From: Agarophyton chilense
Taxonomy: Eukaryota; Rhodophyta; Florideophyceae; Gracilariales; Gracilariaceae
Direction of reading: 5' to 3'
Length of the DNA stretch: 64,000 nt
NCBI GenBank assembly: GCA_030374765.1
Contig: JARGXX010000132.1
Location: forward strand, 208,501-272,500
Under the pieces are notes generated by a model that was not told the origin of the DNA, did not search any database, and worked only from the letters and a program-made list of their open reading frames with translations. This document shows positions 10,092-20,800 of this stretch, piece after piece. The translations under genes and the position numbers were made by a program. Each line of letters begins with the position of its first letter. The stretch's first letter is position 1.

Positions 10092-11868
10092 CTACTCCTC
10101 CGACCACCACTTTGATCTCCAGCGCTTTGATTTCGGGGCATGAGAAATTGATGAGCTCGGAGATGGAGAGATTGAAACATGGACCACAAGCGGCAACGTC
10201 GAGGAAGACGGAGCTGGGGATGGGCTTTGAGAAGCCGAGGGTTGTGGGCTCGGCGAAGCAGACAAAGACGGTGTTGTTGATACGGAAATGCTGGGTGAAG
10301 CACTGCATGACGGAGATGGTTCTGGGGATGAACCGGGAGAGGAAAGCGGGCTTTTTGCAGCTGAGTCACCCTGTACAACTGCGTGTGTATCGGAATCAGT
10401 GTAAAAGAACTCTTCATCGTCATAGATCACTATCACTAAAGTTCCTTTTGGGTCATGATCCATCGAGAATCGTCGTCGTCGGCGGGCCATCCAAAATTGT
10501 GCGGGTGTCCATAATCCGCCATATCGAAGCGCTTTCCGACTTGCCTCGATGAACCGTCCTCTTCGGTGATGGTAACAGCCGTCATTGGGGCTTTGCCAAA
10601 CGGCCAGTTTCTTGCCCACTGAACGTTGTATGCGTAAGGTATGCGTAAGTCAAGTTGGCCGTCGCAACCACGTCTCGCCCATTGTCTTAGACTACAACCA
10701 TGGCTACAGAGGGCCCCTTCGCATCTTGAGCGAGCCCGTCGATGTGCATGAGCGAGTGCTTTCTGGAATCGATGTTCTTGTTCCACACGTGATCGTCAAT
10801 CCATGCCGTTTTGAAAGCGGTAAGCGTGAATATACCTCAGTCCGCGTTGTCGTGGCCTGGAAATGTCGCATCGAGACGCGCATCAAAGTGCACATATATG
10901 GCGTTCTCCGCTTCACTGCCTCTGGCGATCAGCAGTTTCCGACGGGGGCTGAAGTGTGAAAGCGGGAAGTGTTGCAAAAACTCCTTCTCCAATCCTTGTG
11001 GGGACTCAGCGTACGTCGATGTTCCGTGCTCCAAGCCAAGAACAGTGACGTGTAAGAGAACCTGCCCCCATTGAATGCGATAAGGGCTGTTGTTTTTGAA
11101 GTGCTTCCCCATCCTTTGCTTCCACACCATTTGCGGGAGTGCGCCGTCAGGATACGCGTACTTGAACAAGGCGGTCCACGCGGGATACGACATGCCGCCG
11201 CCCGACGAGTGACCAACAATGCGGGCGCACTGCCACGGCTCCATCATTTGGGCCACGTTGTGGATGAGGCCGCGAAAGCGATCGGTGTCCATGACGCGAA
11301 GCCCTTGGCGTTCAGCGGCGACTAGCGCCAGCGATCCTTCGCGAAGCGCGATGAAGTACGTGTAGGCGTCCTCGAACGTCGCCCCATCGGGATACACAGC
11401 GTGAGTCATGTATGCGTTGATGAGGGCGGTAAAGCTGTGGTTGAGTCCGCTGTTGAAGCCTGTGTCGCCACTCGACGACATCACGGAGCTCGCATATGCG
11501 TCGAAGTTGGTCTCGCCCTCAAGGACCAGATTTGTAATGTAGAGGTGGCCATGGTACAAAGCCCAATTACTGAAGATGCGGTGGTGGTGCTGGGCGGCGT
11601 TGGGAGATTTTCGGGAGCTTTGGAAAGCCGTTCCCCATGACGTCTGTTTGTACATCAGCAGCGCTAGGGCGCTGAGCATAATTCGTTATTCGTCGCAGGA
11701 GATTCGATCGTACAAAACATCGAGGGTGAGTACCAATGAGGATCCGGGGGAAAACCAGTCATTGGACACTTCGAACCACCGATCTTCGTCCCACAGAAAA
11801 GATCGTTGAGCTCCGTCCTCATTTGGGCATTTCCCGGCGCAGTTGACAGCGCGATGGGCGAGGAGCAC
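10092..11868 (-). pseudogene. Decayed heparinase II/III-like polysaccharide lyase
   Basis: Reading down the minus strand, one frame from 11868 to about 10690 gives a protein that looks like heparinase II/III family lyases: a helical toroid portion (NHSFTALINAYM, YPDGATFEDAY), then a beta-sandwich portion with GHDNAD, GIFTL, AWIDD and DSRKHSLMHIDG. These enzymes cleave uronic-acid polysaccharides by beta-elimination. The frame is broken by stops at 11686-11688 (TAA), 10837-10839 (TGA, right after GHDNAD) and 10687-10689 (TAA). An 11-bp tandem duplication at 10628-10649 shifts the frame, and another frame change occurs near 10.45 kb, after which a Ser/Pro-rich low-complexity tail follows. Both TAA and TGA occur, so an altered code is unlikely; this is a pseudogene. 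Family call from motif recall only. Confidence 0.6.
10628..10649. repeat. 11-bp perfect tandem duplication
   Basis: The unit GTATGCGTAAG occurs twice back to back (10628-10638 and 10639-10649). It lies in the lyase pseudogene; 11 is not a multiple of three, so the duplication alone disrupts the frame. It looks like a single slippage event. Confidence 0.9.
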
Positions 11869-11997
11869 TTTTGCCTATGCAACAGACGCTTTCACGCAGT
11901 CGTCAACTGTAGTGGTCATAAATGACTCTCTTTTACCCCGTTCCTGAACAACGCTCTCGTTCACGCTGGCCCACACTGCACAAATAAAGAAGCTCTG

Positions 11998-13801
11998 ATG
12001 GTAACCCTCGGGCGTGTTCATGATATGGTTTGCAAGCGGGTGTTAAGGTCGCAAAGAATGACAGTTAGATTAATTCAAAGAACGGATCAATTGACCGTTG
12101 CAGAACTTCCCAAGGGTCGCGAACCGAGGAAGCGTCTCATACAAGAGCGCGATGCTCTGACAAAAGTAAAGGGGGGCTCTGTCATAATTGAAAGAAGCTC
12201 AGGGCCGATCGATTTGTGTTCCCCAAAGAAGTGAAGCTAAGCGCGAGTTGCGGATTCTAGTTGCAACAGTAATTACTGTTTGTACAAAAGGCTTGAGTGT
12301 ACAATTTCCGTCAATTTGCTCACCACTATGGAGAAACAAACGGCCAAGTCGACCACAACGTTTAGACAGACCATCGTCTCAAATTTAGAAGCGCCTCGAC
12401 TGCAAGGTGTCGCGACCACGCACTTTACGGCTTTTCAAAAACAGCGTGAGCTGTACGAAAAGCAGATTGCGGACAAAAAAACAGGGAACCCGGAATAACG
12501 GTTACTCCCACGTCCTACAAGGCCTCCATAGATGACTCGTATCTACGCATCTTCTTGACTGCACACTCGATTAAGGCGGATAGTATCGCGAAAATCACTG
12601 AAGGACATCTCCAAGACTGTTTGAAAGAACGTGCCAGTTTCACTCCCGAAGGCGACCACTTGACGAAAATCGAGTACATAACTCGAATGGTCAAGATGAA
12701 TACCAGCATTAAACAAGCCGAGGATCGTGTCTGGAGTTTGCATTACAAGTAAGTCCCTGTCTTGGAGGCCGCCGGGATGCATGAGCTTCCAACCCAGAAG
12801 CCACACATCGCGGTCAAGCACATTCTAAAACGCATCAAACCAGCATGGCTTCGTGAAAGAATGAAAAACATCATAAAGTGGCGCAGAGACAAAGCATTTT
12901 CGAAGAAAGATTTTGGTTCTTATATGCATGAGCTAGCGTGTCAGGCCAAAAATCTTTAGCAAGAGCAAAAATCCGAACGAAGACTTGCCAGTTCTCGTGA
13001 ACGCTATTCTTCGATTTAAGATAAAACTCAAGTACGCAAGCGAAAGCGTAAGAACTCGAAACAATTGATTTGAGAAAGGTGCAGCAACAAGAAACGGGCC
13101 AAGACTGTAGTCTACCCGAAAGAGGCAAGGTGGAACTCGTGTCTTAAACAAGGAGCGGTTAATAAGTCGAATAATGAGGTGCTACCTTGTTTTAATCCCG
13201 AATACGATGGATTTCACTTCATTTCTCAGTTTCCCATCTCGACCATGGAGCAGAAAGCAAAGTACAGAAACGAGTACAAAGTGCGGAAACCCCTTGAACG
13301 AGAGGCGAGAAGTGCTGGTAAAGGGAGGGAGACCATTAAAAAAGGCCAAATTCACCGCATCGGGGCCGAGGAAATAGATTCTCACTCGGCTGTGGTTAGC
13401 ACGACATTCCGTCAGGATGCCGTGGAAGTCTTCGTAATGGCTGACCAGATCTCAGATGTCAAACTTATCCCCGAGGATATCTTTAAGACATTACAATCTT
13501 CAGCTCCAGGACTGAAAGTTACGGAGTTGAATCCAACCCATGTTTACAAGGGAATCGGAAAGACATCTGGAGAAGTGTGTTGTACCCATCAGGCTTTCAT
13601 AAATGTGCACTGGCGTATTCGACATAGTACAAGACTGGTCCTGAGATCCATCCCGTGGAAACTCGTGAAAGTGGAATCTGAGAGTGTTCTTATCGGAAGG
13701 CATGTACTACAAGCCATTGGTTGCGACAACAAAGCACTTCTAACAGCTGCGTGTCACAAACACAACGGGGTAATCAATGTACCTCAAGCTACGGAGGACG
13801 A
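11998..13801 (+). mobile_element. Ty3/gypsy-like fossil, gag and protease region, broken
   Basis: Pieces of frame on the plus strand resemble the gag region of a Ty3/gypsy lineage I associate with oomycetes and algae (frames around 12.3-12.95 kb with motifs such as KPHIAVKHILKRI and LRERM). They are followed by a retropepsin-like segment (about 13.2-13.8 kb) with the LRSIPWKLVKVES and VLIGRHVLQAIG signatures. No RT, integrase or paired LTR was found, and the fossil is cut at its right edge by the lone LTR beginning at 13802. It is broken, with several breaks, and looks old. The left limit is uncertain. Confidence 0.55.
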
Positions 13802-14718
13802 TGTAGAGCAACGCCCAGTTAAAAGATACTTGAAGATGCAACTCATAGAATGAGGATTGAACCCTCCGAGGGTTATGACTATGATCCCCTCTAGGATGTG
13901 CTGAGGTGGCACTGTTTTCTGGTTAGAGTTCGCCTATGAAGTGAAAATTCGGATGGTCCATGGTTGGATTGGCCCTGTGATACACGTGTCTTAATTTTGG
14001 CACCGATTTTCGGATATTTGTTAGATCGTTGGACTTTTGGGCCCTGACAGTAGGATCTCCACGTGTATGGCCCTGAGCAGGTGTGCACTACTGTAGATTT
14101 TAGTTAGTGGGCCCTACTTAGGGAGACGAGATCTGACAGTCCGAAGCTCAGAGTAAAGGGTAACCAAGGTTGGTCTTCGATACCTTTAGAGGTTCTTCGT
14201 CGCCATCGTTTCGGCCTTACAACCCGGAACGGGCTGTGGTTAGCAACGCCTGCGTAGGGACACGACTCCACTTGGAGAGTGCCCACGTTTGATTTCCGTG
14301 CAACCACCCCCTTGGGACCGCTCAGACGACCTGCGTGCACGATACCCCGTGGGGGTTCTGCTTACTTGTTGCGTGCTTTTTGTGTTTCCTTTCGAGGACA
14401 GGTTTTCGCCCCTGTATTGGGTTTCTTTTGTTGTTTCGCCCCTTTTCTGGTTCTCGGGTCCGGTGCCTGTTAGTGCCCGACCCTCGCCCCGTTTTTTCCT
14501 CTTCGCCGGATTTTCCCCCATTCTTTGGGATACCCATACCCATTCCCGACCCAACGGCTTCTACCCCTCACCTCTGTCGGTACTGCCGGAATCCCCCGTG
14601 GGAGTTACACCCCATACTACGGGTGGAACGGAGGGCTCTGTCTCTGAGTCTGCCTCCCCCAGGGAGCAAGGCTTCGAACACGTTGAGAGCACTTCCCGTC
14701 GCCGGGTTTTGCTCCACA
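13802..14718 (+). repeat. Lone LTR of the same family as the 41.9-62.9 kb element
   Basis: This 917-bp stretch starts TGTAGAGCAACG and ends GCTCCACA, and matches the two LTRs at 41933-42844 and 61993-62904 over its whole length. No internal retroelement sequence follows it, so it is a solo LTR or a fragment. The flanking five bases differ (GACGA before, CCGAT after), so no target duplication is visible, hinting that it formed by recombination between two insertions or was trimmed. About 130 bp of unassigned DNA lie between it and the next element. Confidence 0.85.
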
Positions 14719-14847
14719 CCGATTCGACCCTTTGTAGGGAAATACCGGGTTGGAAACGGCGCATATGGGTAGCAACGTGGCAACCAAGTCTACCATTCGT
14801 AGACGGAAGCCCATTTAGAGCTAGTTATCCCGTACTGTAGAGGGGTT

Positions 14848-15688
14848 TGTAGGACAATGCCCCAAGGGGGAAAACCTACGGAGACGTCCGGATCTTCCTC
14901 TCACGAGGTAACCGGCGCGGTAGAGCCGTCCCAGGGATCGGCGCGCAATGCCGGGTGTAAGCCGGAGCCGAACCGTCGCGACGGGCGCAAGGAGGCTGAA
15001 AGAAGCCGAGAATATCCGCCGAAGCGGTGCTTTCGTATCCTCTGAGGAGGCAAAACCCACGAGAGTGGCAAGCACGACAGGTGTCAGTGCGAGCCGCAAG
15101 AGCGGGAATTGCCCAATGAAGGGGAGAAAAAGGGAAGGAAAATGGGAACGGAGGCAAGAGGGCGAGGTTGACCACGAGTCGCAAGAGGGGACTCGGGAAT
15201 AGCCGGCACTGCCGGGTGTAGCAAACCGTATACACGGGTGGAACCACGAAAGTGGGAATAGATACCCAACACACGAAGGCTGCTTGAACGTCCAAGGGGG
15301 TTGGGAAGCCGTGCACCACGGGAAATCCCTCCGTAAGGAGTTGTATATCCGCGCAGGCGGTTTGATTCAGAGCCAAGATCTGGAAGACCAAGATCACCCT
15401 TGTTGGGGAGACTTTACTGGACCGGCGGCCGCGAAGCCGGCGGCCTAAGTACTGTAGTCACCGTAGAATACAATAAATAAAGTCTATCCTAAATAGCTAG
15501 ATGTCCGTCTAACAAAAGGGGCCAATCTGGCGGCCACGTGTCGCGCGGGCGCTGCGGCCAGGTGCATCACCGGCGTTCCGAGTGTCGCCGTGAAAGCGGA
15601 TTACTCCTACTCATAACGAGGTTGCACGCCGGAGGCTCCGGAAAAAACTTAAGTCCCCAAAAATCTCCCTGGAGGACGTTGCTCTTCA
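14848..15688 (-). repeat. 3' LTR of the complete Ty3/gypsy element
   Basis: 841 bp; reads TGAAGAGCAACG to CCTACA on the minus strand. Nearly identical to the copy at 25356-26219, which carries about 23 extra bases near its far end. Confidence 0.93.
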
Positions 15689-15702
15689 TATCCCCCCCCT
15701 TA
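15689..15702 (-). other. Polypurine tract
   Basis: A G-run (AAGGGGGGGATA on the minus strand) directly abuts the start of the 3' LTR, where plus-strand DNA priming is expected. Confidence 0.7.
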
Positions 15703-15735
15703 AGACAGGGCGAACACCTCGAAGAGGAAGTCGGC

Positions 15736-17511
15736 ATGGCAGCTCGTCATGATAAGAGCGCGTCCGACACCGGGTCTCCGGAAACCAACACACCTTCACC
15801 AAGGATCCCACGCCAGCTCTTCGCATCCGATTCCAACCATAGCACACCAACACGCACCATGTCCAGCCCCGACCGTCATAACACATCCGCGACTCTCGCC
15901 CTTGGCGGTTCCACCGGCTTCCGGTCTGCGCCCCACCCTGGGGATATTACCAACCTCGCGTACGAAGACCGCCGTATTGGCGCCCGCTTTCGCGGACAGG
16001 CGGACCCACCGCAGTGGCCGACCTACGACGCCCTTGTGGGTGCGAATCCGAGAACTCGGCATGGCTCCGCGAGGTTGCGGTATGCGCCTTGGTTTCACCC
16101 ATTGGCTGTCCGCGACGAGGATTTGATCCAATCCTACACCGATAACTCAAAGATGCTCCCCGGCGACCTGCCCGGCGTGGTGACCCTGTCCTTGGATTGG
16201 CGTAATCGTATCGCCATCCCGGTACACCACATACTCCGCCGACGCGGTGAATCCTCTGCGGAGGCTCAAGCCGCGCTTGTGCGGATTGCTTATCTCAGGC
16301 ACCATCGGGCGCCTTTCGAGTTCCCGATACCGCCAGAGGTCGAATTCGACGTCCACCTTTACCGCACTCGCGGGGAAATGTCGTACTGTGACCGTCTTAA
16401 CGGATTGGAAACCCTCGCTTGGAGGGGCACACCGATCGCTCGGCAAGAAGCCCTTTGCTGGGCACGACCGATTCTTCGGGCAGAGTTCCGCTATCAACCG
16501 CGGCAGTCGCGCTCGAACTTCCTTCAGAACTTCATCCGCGATGAGCGGCGTTGGCGGGCCCGGACCGGGTTTTTCGTACCGTACCAGAACACGGAGATTG
16601 AGCGCATCGCGCCTGCTCACCGACGTGGTCGGTATGTCAGTCTCCCAGACTGGTGGTCCTCCTTGGAGGCGTGCTGGGGTTGCTTCGTTGAGCTGCCCCC
16701 AGTATTCACCTATGTAGGGTCGTCGTTCTTGAACGATCCCCAGTCGGGGTGGTGGTCCGTCGTGGTAAGCGAATGGGCCGTCCGCACTGCGGCTTTTATC
16801 CTCGCTGAGGCGTACGACCAATACCGATTGTGGTACGTGCCACCGCGTGTGTGGGCTGCGATCCGTCGTTTGGACATGCGCATCCCCCTCGGGGGCGAGG
16901 CGAACGAAGAAGAGATGCTGGGCCTCCTCGACTTTGCGGAGGGGGTCCAGTGGGATGAGGTCCCGCTGGAGAACTCCCAACGCATTCAACCGCGTCGCGG
17001 GTCTGGCCCCGGACTCAGGAGAAATACCGCGCTAGCGGGGGATTTCGTCTACTTCGGCCCCTGGGAGTACCACAAGATCAGCCGCGAGGAAGCGGAAGCC
17101 AACCGGCATGCGCCGCGTGAAGTCCCGGCCGACCACCCGCGAGGGTATGTCGACTCGAACGACTATTACCGCGACTATGCGGATGGTGACCCGATGGTCG
17201 ACAACGAACCGGAGGATCCGGATTACGCTCCGATGGAGGATGACGGGTCCGGCGAGGCCGGTGAGGAGTCCGTTGAATACGGTGGTGCGGCTCCATCCGA
17301 GGCTGCTGATGCCGTGAGAACGGATTCCTATCCGACTCCATCGGTGGCAGGCCCGCCCGCAACTGCCGCTGGCGCGGAGCGGGGCGAGGTCATCGCGCGC
17401 TTCCTTCGGGAGGTGGGGCTTCGCCCTTCCGAGATCTCGGGTGATGTGGCCGCCATGCGGGATGCCTTAGCCAACCGCCTGGGCGGGGGTCCACCTCGTG
17501 CGGAGGAATGA
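15736..17511 (+). CDS. Antisense ORF between pol and 3' LTR
   Basis: A 591-residue ORF on the strand opposite to gag and pol, with its ATG at 15736, only 48 nt inside the 3' LTR. An N-terminal Ser/Thr/Pro-rich part precedes a Trp/Tyr/Arg-rich core (APWFHPLAVRDEDLI, RPILRAEFRY, GFFVPYQNTEIERI, LPDWWSSLEACWGC) and an acidic tail. No signal peptide, membrane segment or known fold is recognised. The core is clearly conserved at protein level in the other Ty3/gypsy element (minus strand, 60.06-61.9 kb), which argues for a real protein. Antisense ORFs in this position are known from plant Tat-type elements; any similarity there is unproven. Transcription would need a promoter in or near the LTR. 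Confidence 0.75.
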   Translation: MAARHDKSASDTGSPETNTPSPRIPRQLFASDSNHSTPTRTMSSPDRHNTSATLALGGSTGFRSAPHPGDITNLAYEDRRIGARFRGQADPPQWPTYDALVGANPRTRHGSARLRYAPWFHPLAVRDEDLIQSYTDNSKMLPGDLPGVVTLSLDWRNRIAIPVHHILRRRGESSAEAQAALVRIAYLRHHRAPFEFPIPPEVEFDVHLYRTRGEMSYCDRLNGLETLAWRGTPIARQEALCWARPILRAEFRYQPRQSRSNFLQNFIRDERRWRARTGFFVPYQNTEIERIAPAHRRGRYVSLPDWWSSLEACWGCFVELPPVFTYVGSSFLNDPQSGWWSVVVSEWAVRTAAFILAEAYDQYRLWYVPPRVWAAIRRLDMRIPLGGEANEEEMLGLLDFAEGVQWDEVPLENSQRIQPRRGSGPGLRRNTALAGDFVYFGPWEYHKISREEAEANRHAPREVPADHPRGYVDSNDYYRDYADGDPMVDNEPEDPDYAPMEDDGSGEAGEESVEYGGAAPSEAADAVRTDSYPTPSVAGPPATAAGAERGEVIARFLREVGLRPSEISGDVAAMRDALANRLGGGPPRAEE

Positions 17512-17843
17512 CCGGAGCTTCCGGTAGAATGTAGGGCGGCGCCACTAGGGCGCCCTTGCCAGTAGTGAGAAATAAAAGAAGAGGGTCGCCTTTCCGACGC
17601 CTTTTCCCAAGTCCACTTCTTTCTTTCCGGGGTACCGGCCTTCAACCGGGGTTCCGGCGTTGCAGGGAACCAGCCTAGCTGGGAGTTCCGTGTTTAACGG
17701 TGGGCGCTTCGCGCGCGGACCAGGTAACTGGCACGACCACCAACGACGTTGGGATAGCGTGAGCGGTTGCTTCCTTCCCCGCGTTAGGGCATGGACGGAG
17801 ATGGCGCGTGGCGCCATCAGCCATTTCATTCCATGTTCACGGT

Positions 17844-20800
17844 TTATCCCTCTTGGGCGTTTACCAGCGTGGGTGGGAGTGCGGTCCCCGCAAGGCGGTG
17901 GTATCGCATTACCGCAGAGCGCGGGAGGTGCTCGATGGGCTCCGGAGTGTCCCACTCCGGCCCGTATCCGTACCAGCGGGTCCAGTAGTGGAGCACCCCG
18001 TGCCCATCGTAGCTATGTCCGACAATTCGGTCGAGGACGTACTCCTGCACGTAAACTTGCCGGCCTTGCCGGGTGGTGGTGACCCGAGCCTCAGCGCCGC
18101 GTGGTGCTGGGCTCGTCGTCGCCTGTTCCGGGTCACCCGGTCTGTCATTCCGCTCTGCGGTTGTTGCCGGGTTGCCGGGGCTGCCATACCGCTTCGCGGA
18201 AGTTGCCGGCACGGCCGGGTAGTTTTTCCGCTGGGCGGTAGGGGCTTCCCTGAAGTCCGCCCTTACCGCGAGTTTGCGGGGGTCCTTCCGTCCTGGTGAC
18301 GGTTTGCCGGAGGCCTCCGCTTGTGTTGCAGCATGCGGCATTCCCATTGGTGGGCAGTTTCCGCTGTGCGGTGCGCCGTGGGCGGTGAGTGGTTCACCGT
18401 CCCGGCGGTCCGCCTCCGCGGGGTGGCTGTCAGCCAATGACCGGGATGCCGGGTGCCCATTGGTCCGATCTCCCGCCCGGGTCAAGTGACCTTGAGGACG
18501 GGTGGTCGGGCCGTCGCGGACGGTTGGCTCCGATTGTTCGGCAAGGGAGGCGGTTTTCGACTTGTCGTTGCGCCCCTTTTCCCCCATGGAGTTCGTACCG
18601 TTCTCAACGGAGTGGCTCGCTAGACCTGCTTGCGCAGCGCCCGCCGGAGTACCGGTATCGACCGAAACGCTCGGTGTGCGACCGCGAATGCGCGGGAAGC
18701 CCTTAGTTGCTTCCACGCGATGCGGAGCGTCCGTAGGGTCTCGCTTCCCGGCTTCGGGTCTTCGAGCGCCTTGGTTCCCCTTTCGGGGTTGCGTGGCGTT
18801 CGGATTGACCGCCGCGTCCCGCGGGAGCGGAGTAACGTCCGGCGACGATGCCGGATGCCCGCTCGGGGGCCTTGCCCGGGGTGTCCGGTTAAACTTCCGT
18901 TGCGACGGCGATGCTTCCGCGATTGAGCGGGTCCCCTCCCCCTCCTTAGACGGAGCGACGGGTGATGGTGGGCTAACCGCATGGCGGGTATAAATACCGC
19001 TGCGCGGCGCCCGTAAGGGTAGCTGGCCGCGAGGGCCAGGTGTTTCCGCCATTGCCGGTGGTTCCGATAAAGTCGGTATATCGGAGAGACCCCGTGAGGG
19101 GTGCGGTACCACGGCGGGGCGTAGTGCCACCGTTGTGCCCGTGGTATCCGAGGCCGTTTCGACGGGGGCTGATGCGTTTTCCGACTGCGGCGGTGGGGCG
19201 GCTACGATGCGGTCTTGTGAAAGGCGTTCGTTGTCGCCATTCTTGTCCACCACAACGGTGCCGGGGAGGGAGGACACGACCCGGAACGGACCTTCAGCGA
19301 CAGGCAAGAGCTTGTGACGCTTGTCGGTCCGGGGGTTGTAGTACTCCCGGCGAACGAACACGTAGGTTCCCGGCTTGGGCGGTGCCGGTAGTGGTCCGCG
19401 TAAGCGGTTATCAAAATCCCGCTTGTAGGCGGCCTGGGCACGTTCCATGGACTTCCGGGCGACCAGTACGAGCTTGGTAATCCAGTTCTTCCACTTGAGG
19501 CGGTATTGACCCACGGATGGGAAAGAGTTGACCCTGTGTTGGGGTTCGACAGCCACTGGCGGGGGTGTCCTGGAGAGCACAAGCTCGAAGGGAGTCAGAC
19601 CGGTTGTCCGGTGAACCTGCGTGTTGTAGGCGTAGGTGATAGCATCAGAATAAATGTCCCACGTCATTGGGTGATCGGATACGTAGGAGCGTAGCGACGC
19701 GAGTAGGGTGCGGTTGAAGCGTTCCACCTGCCCGTTTGATTGCGGGTGGTAGGTGGTAGTAAACAGGTTCTTGACGTCGAGGATGCGGCAGACGTCCTGG
19801 AAGAACTTAGAGGAGAACTGCTTACCGTTATCGGATAGAACCTCTATCGGAGGGCCATAGACGAACGCCCAGTGCGTAACGAAGGCGTTCGCAACCGTGA
19901 AAGCGGTGATCTTCCGTAAAGGTACGGTGCGCACCAGCTTCGAAAAGCGGTCAGTGATAACCAAGAGGAACTTGTTTCCCTTGCGCGCCTTGAGTAGAGG
20001 CCCGGGAATGTCGATTGCGACAAACTCGAGGGGCGCCCTTGCGGGGAAAAGCTTCATCCGTTTGGAGTGCTTCCGGAGTTTCACCCGGTTCTTTGCGCAT
20101 TGGGTGCAGAACTGCACCGTAGCGTAGCAATCAACCGCCATGGCGGGCCAATAAAAGTCCCTTCGCAGGGTTAGATAAAGCTTTCTCCCACCGGAGTGTC
20201 CCCCGAGGGTCGGGTAGTGTGAGAGGTGGAGCACCCTGGTTTGCAGGGTGTGGGGGACCACGATCTGGGATCGCTGGTCCACCGTCTGGACGAGGTAACC
20301 GATGTCGTTTACCTCGAACGGGAGGTCCTCTCCACCGTTTAGGCGGGCCCGTATGCGCGTGCAGAACGGGTGGCCGAATTGTTCTCGGATCATCTCCTCG
20401 GTGGAGATGGGTACCGAGGTCCCGGGTACGGGTGTTTCATTCTCGCGCGCTGCGAGTAGCTCATCCATTTCCATGGTGTCTTCCCCGGTTTCGGGCCAAT
20501 CCGACTCCGTCGGTGTTTCCCCTTCCAAGGTAAAGCACGGGATCTCGTCGACCTCCGGGTCGGCAAGTGCTTCACCTGTCGTAGGTAATCGAGAGAGGGC
20601 GTCTGCTTGGGTGTTCTGGACACCCTTTTTGTAGACGACCTCGAAGTCGAATTCCGATACGCGGAGGCGCCACCGCATTAAGCGGCCAGAAGGATCTGCG
20701 ATGTTCAGCAGCCACCTCAACGAGGCATGGTCCGTGTATACGGTGAAATGAACGCCCATGAGGTATGGGCGCAGAGTGGATAGCGCCCAGACCACTGTGA

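Noticed and set aside
10092-11868. Selenocysteine or stop read-through in the lyase gene at the TGA after GHDNAD
   Set aside because: The same frame has two TAA stops and a frame-shifting 11-bp duplication, so plain decay is simpler.
15538-15735. Extension of the antisense ORF upstream of 15736
   Set aside because: The upstream part lies within the LTR and lacks an ATG; the first ATG is at 15736.
18274-19480. Plus-strand frames opposite the pol linker
   Set aside because: Arg/Gly/Pro-rich shadows of the disordered linker coding strand; not conserved in the other element.
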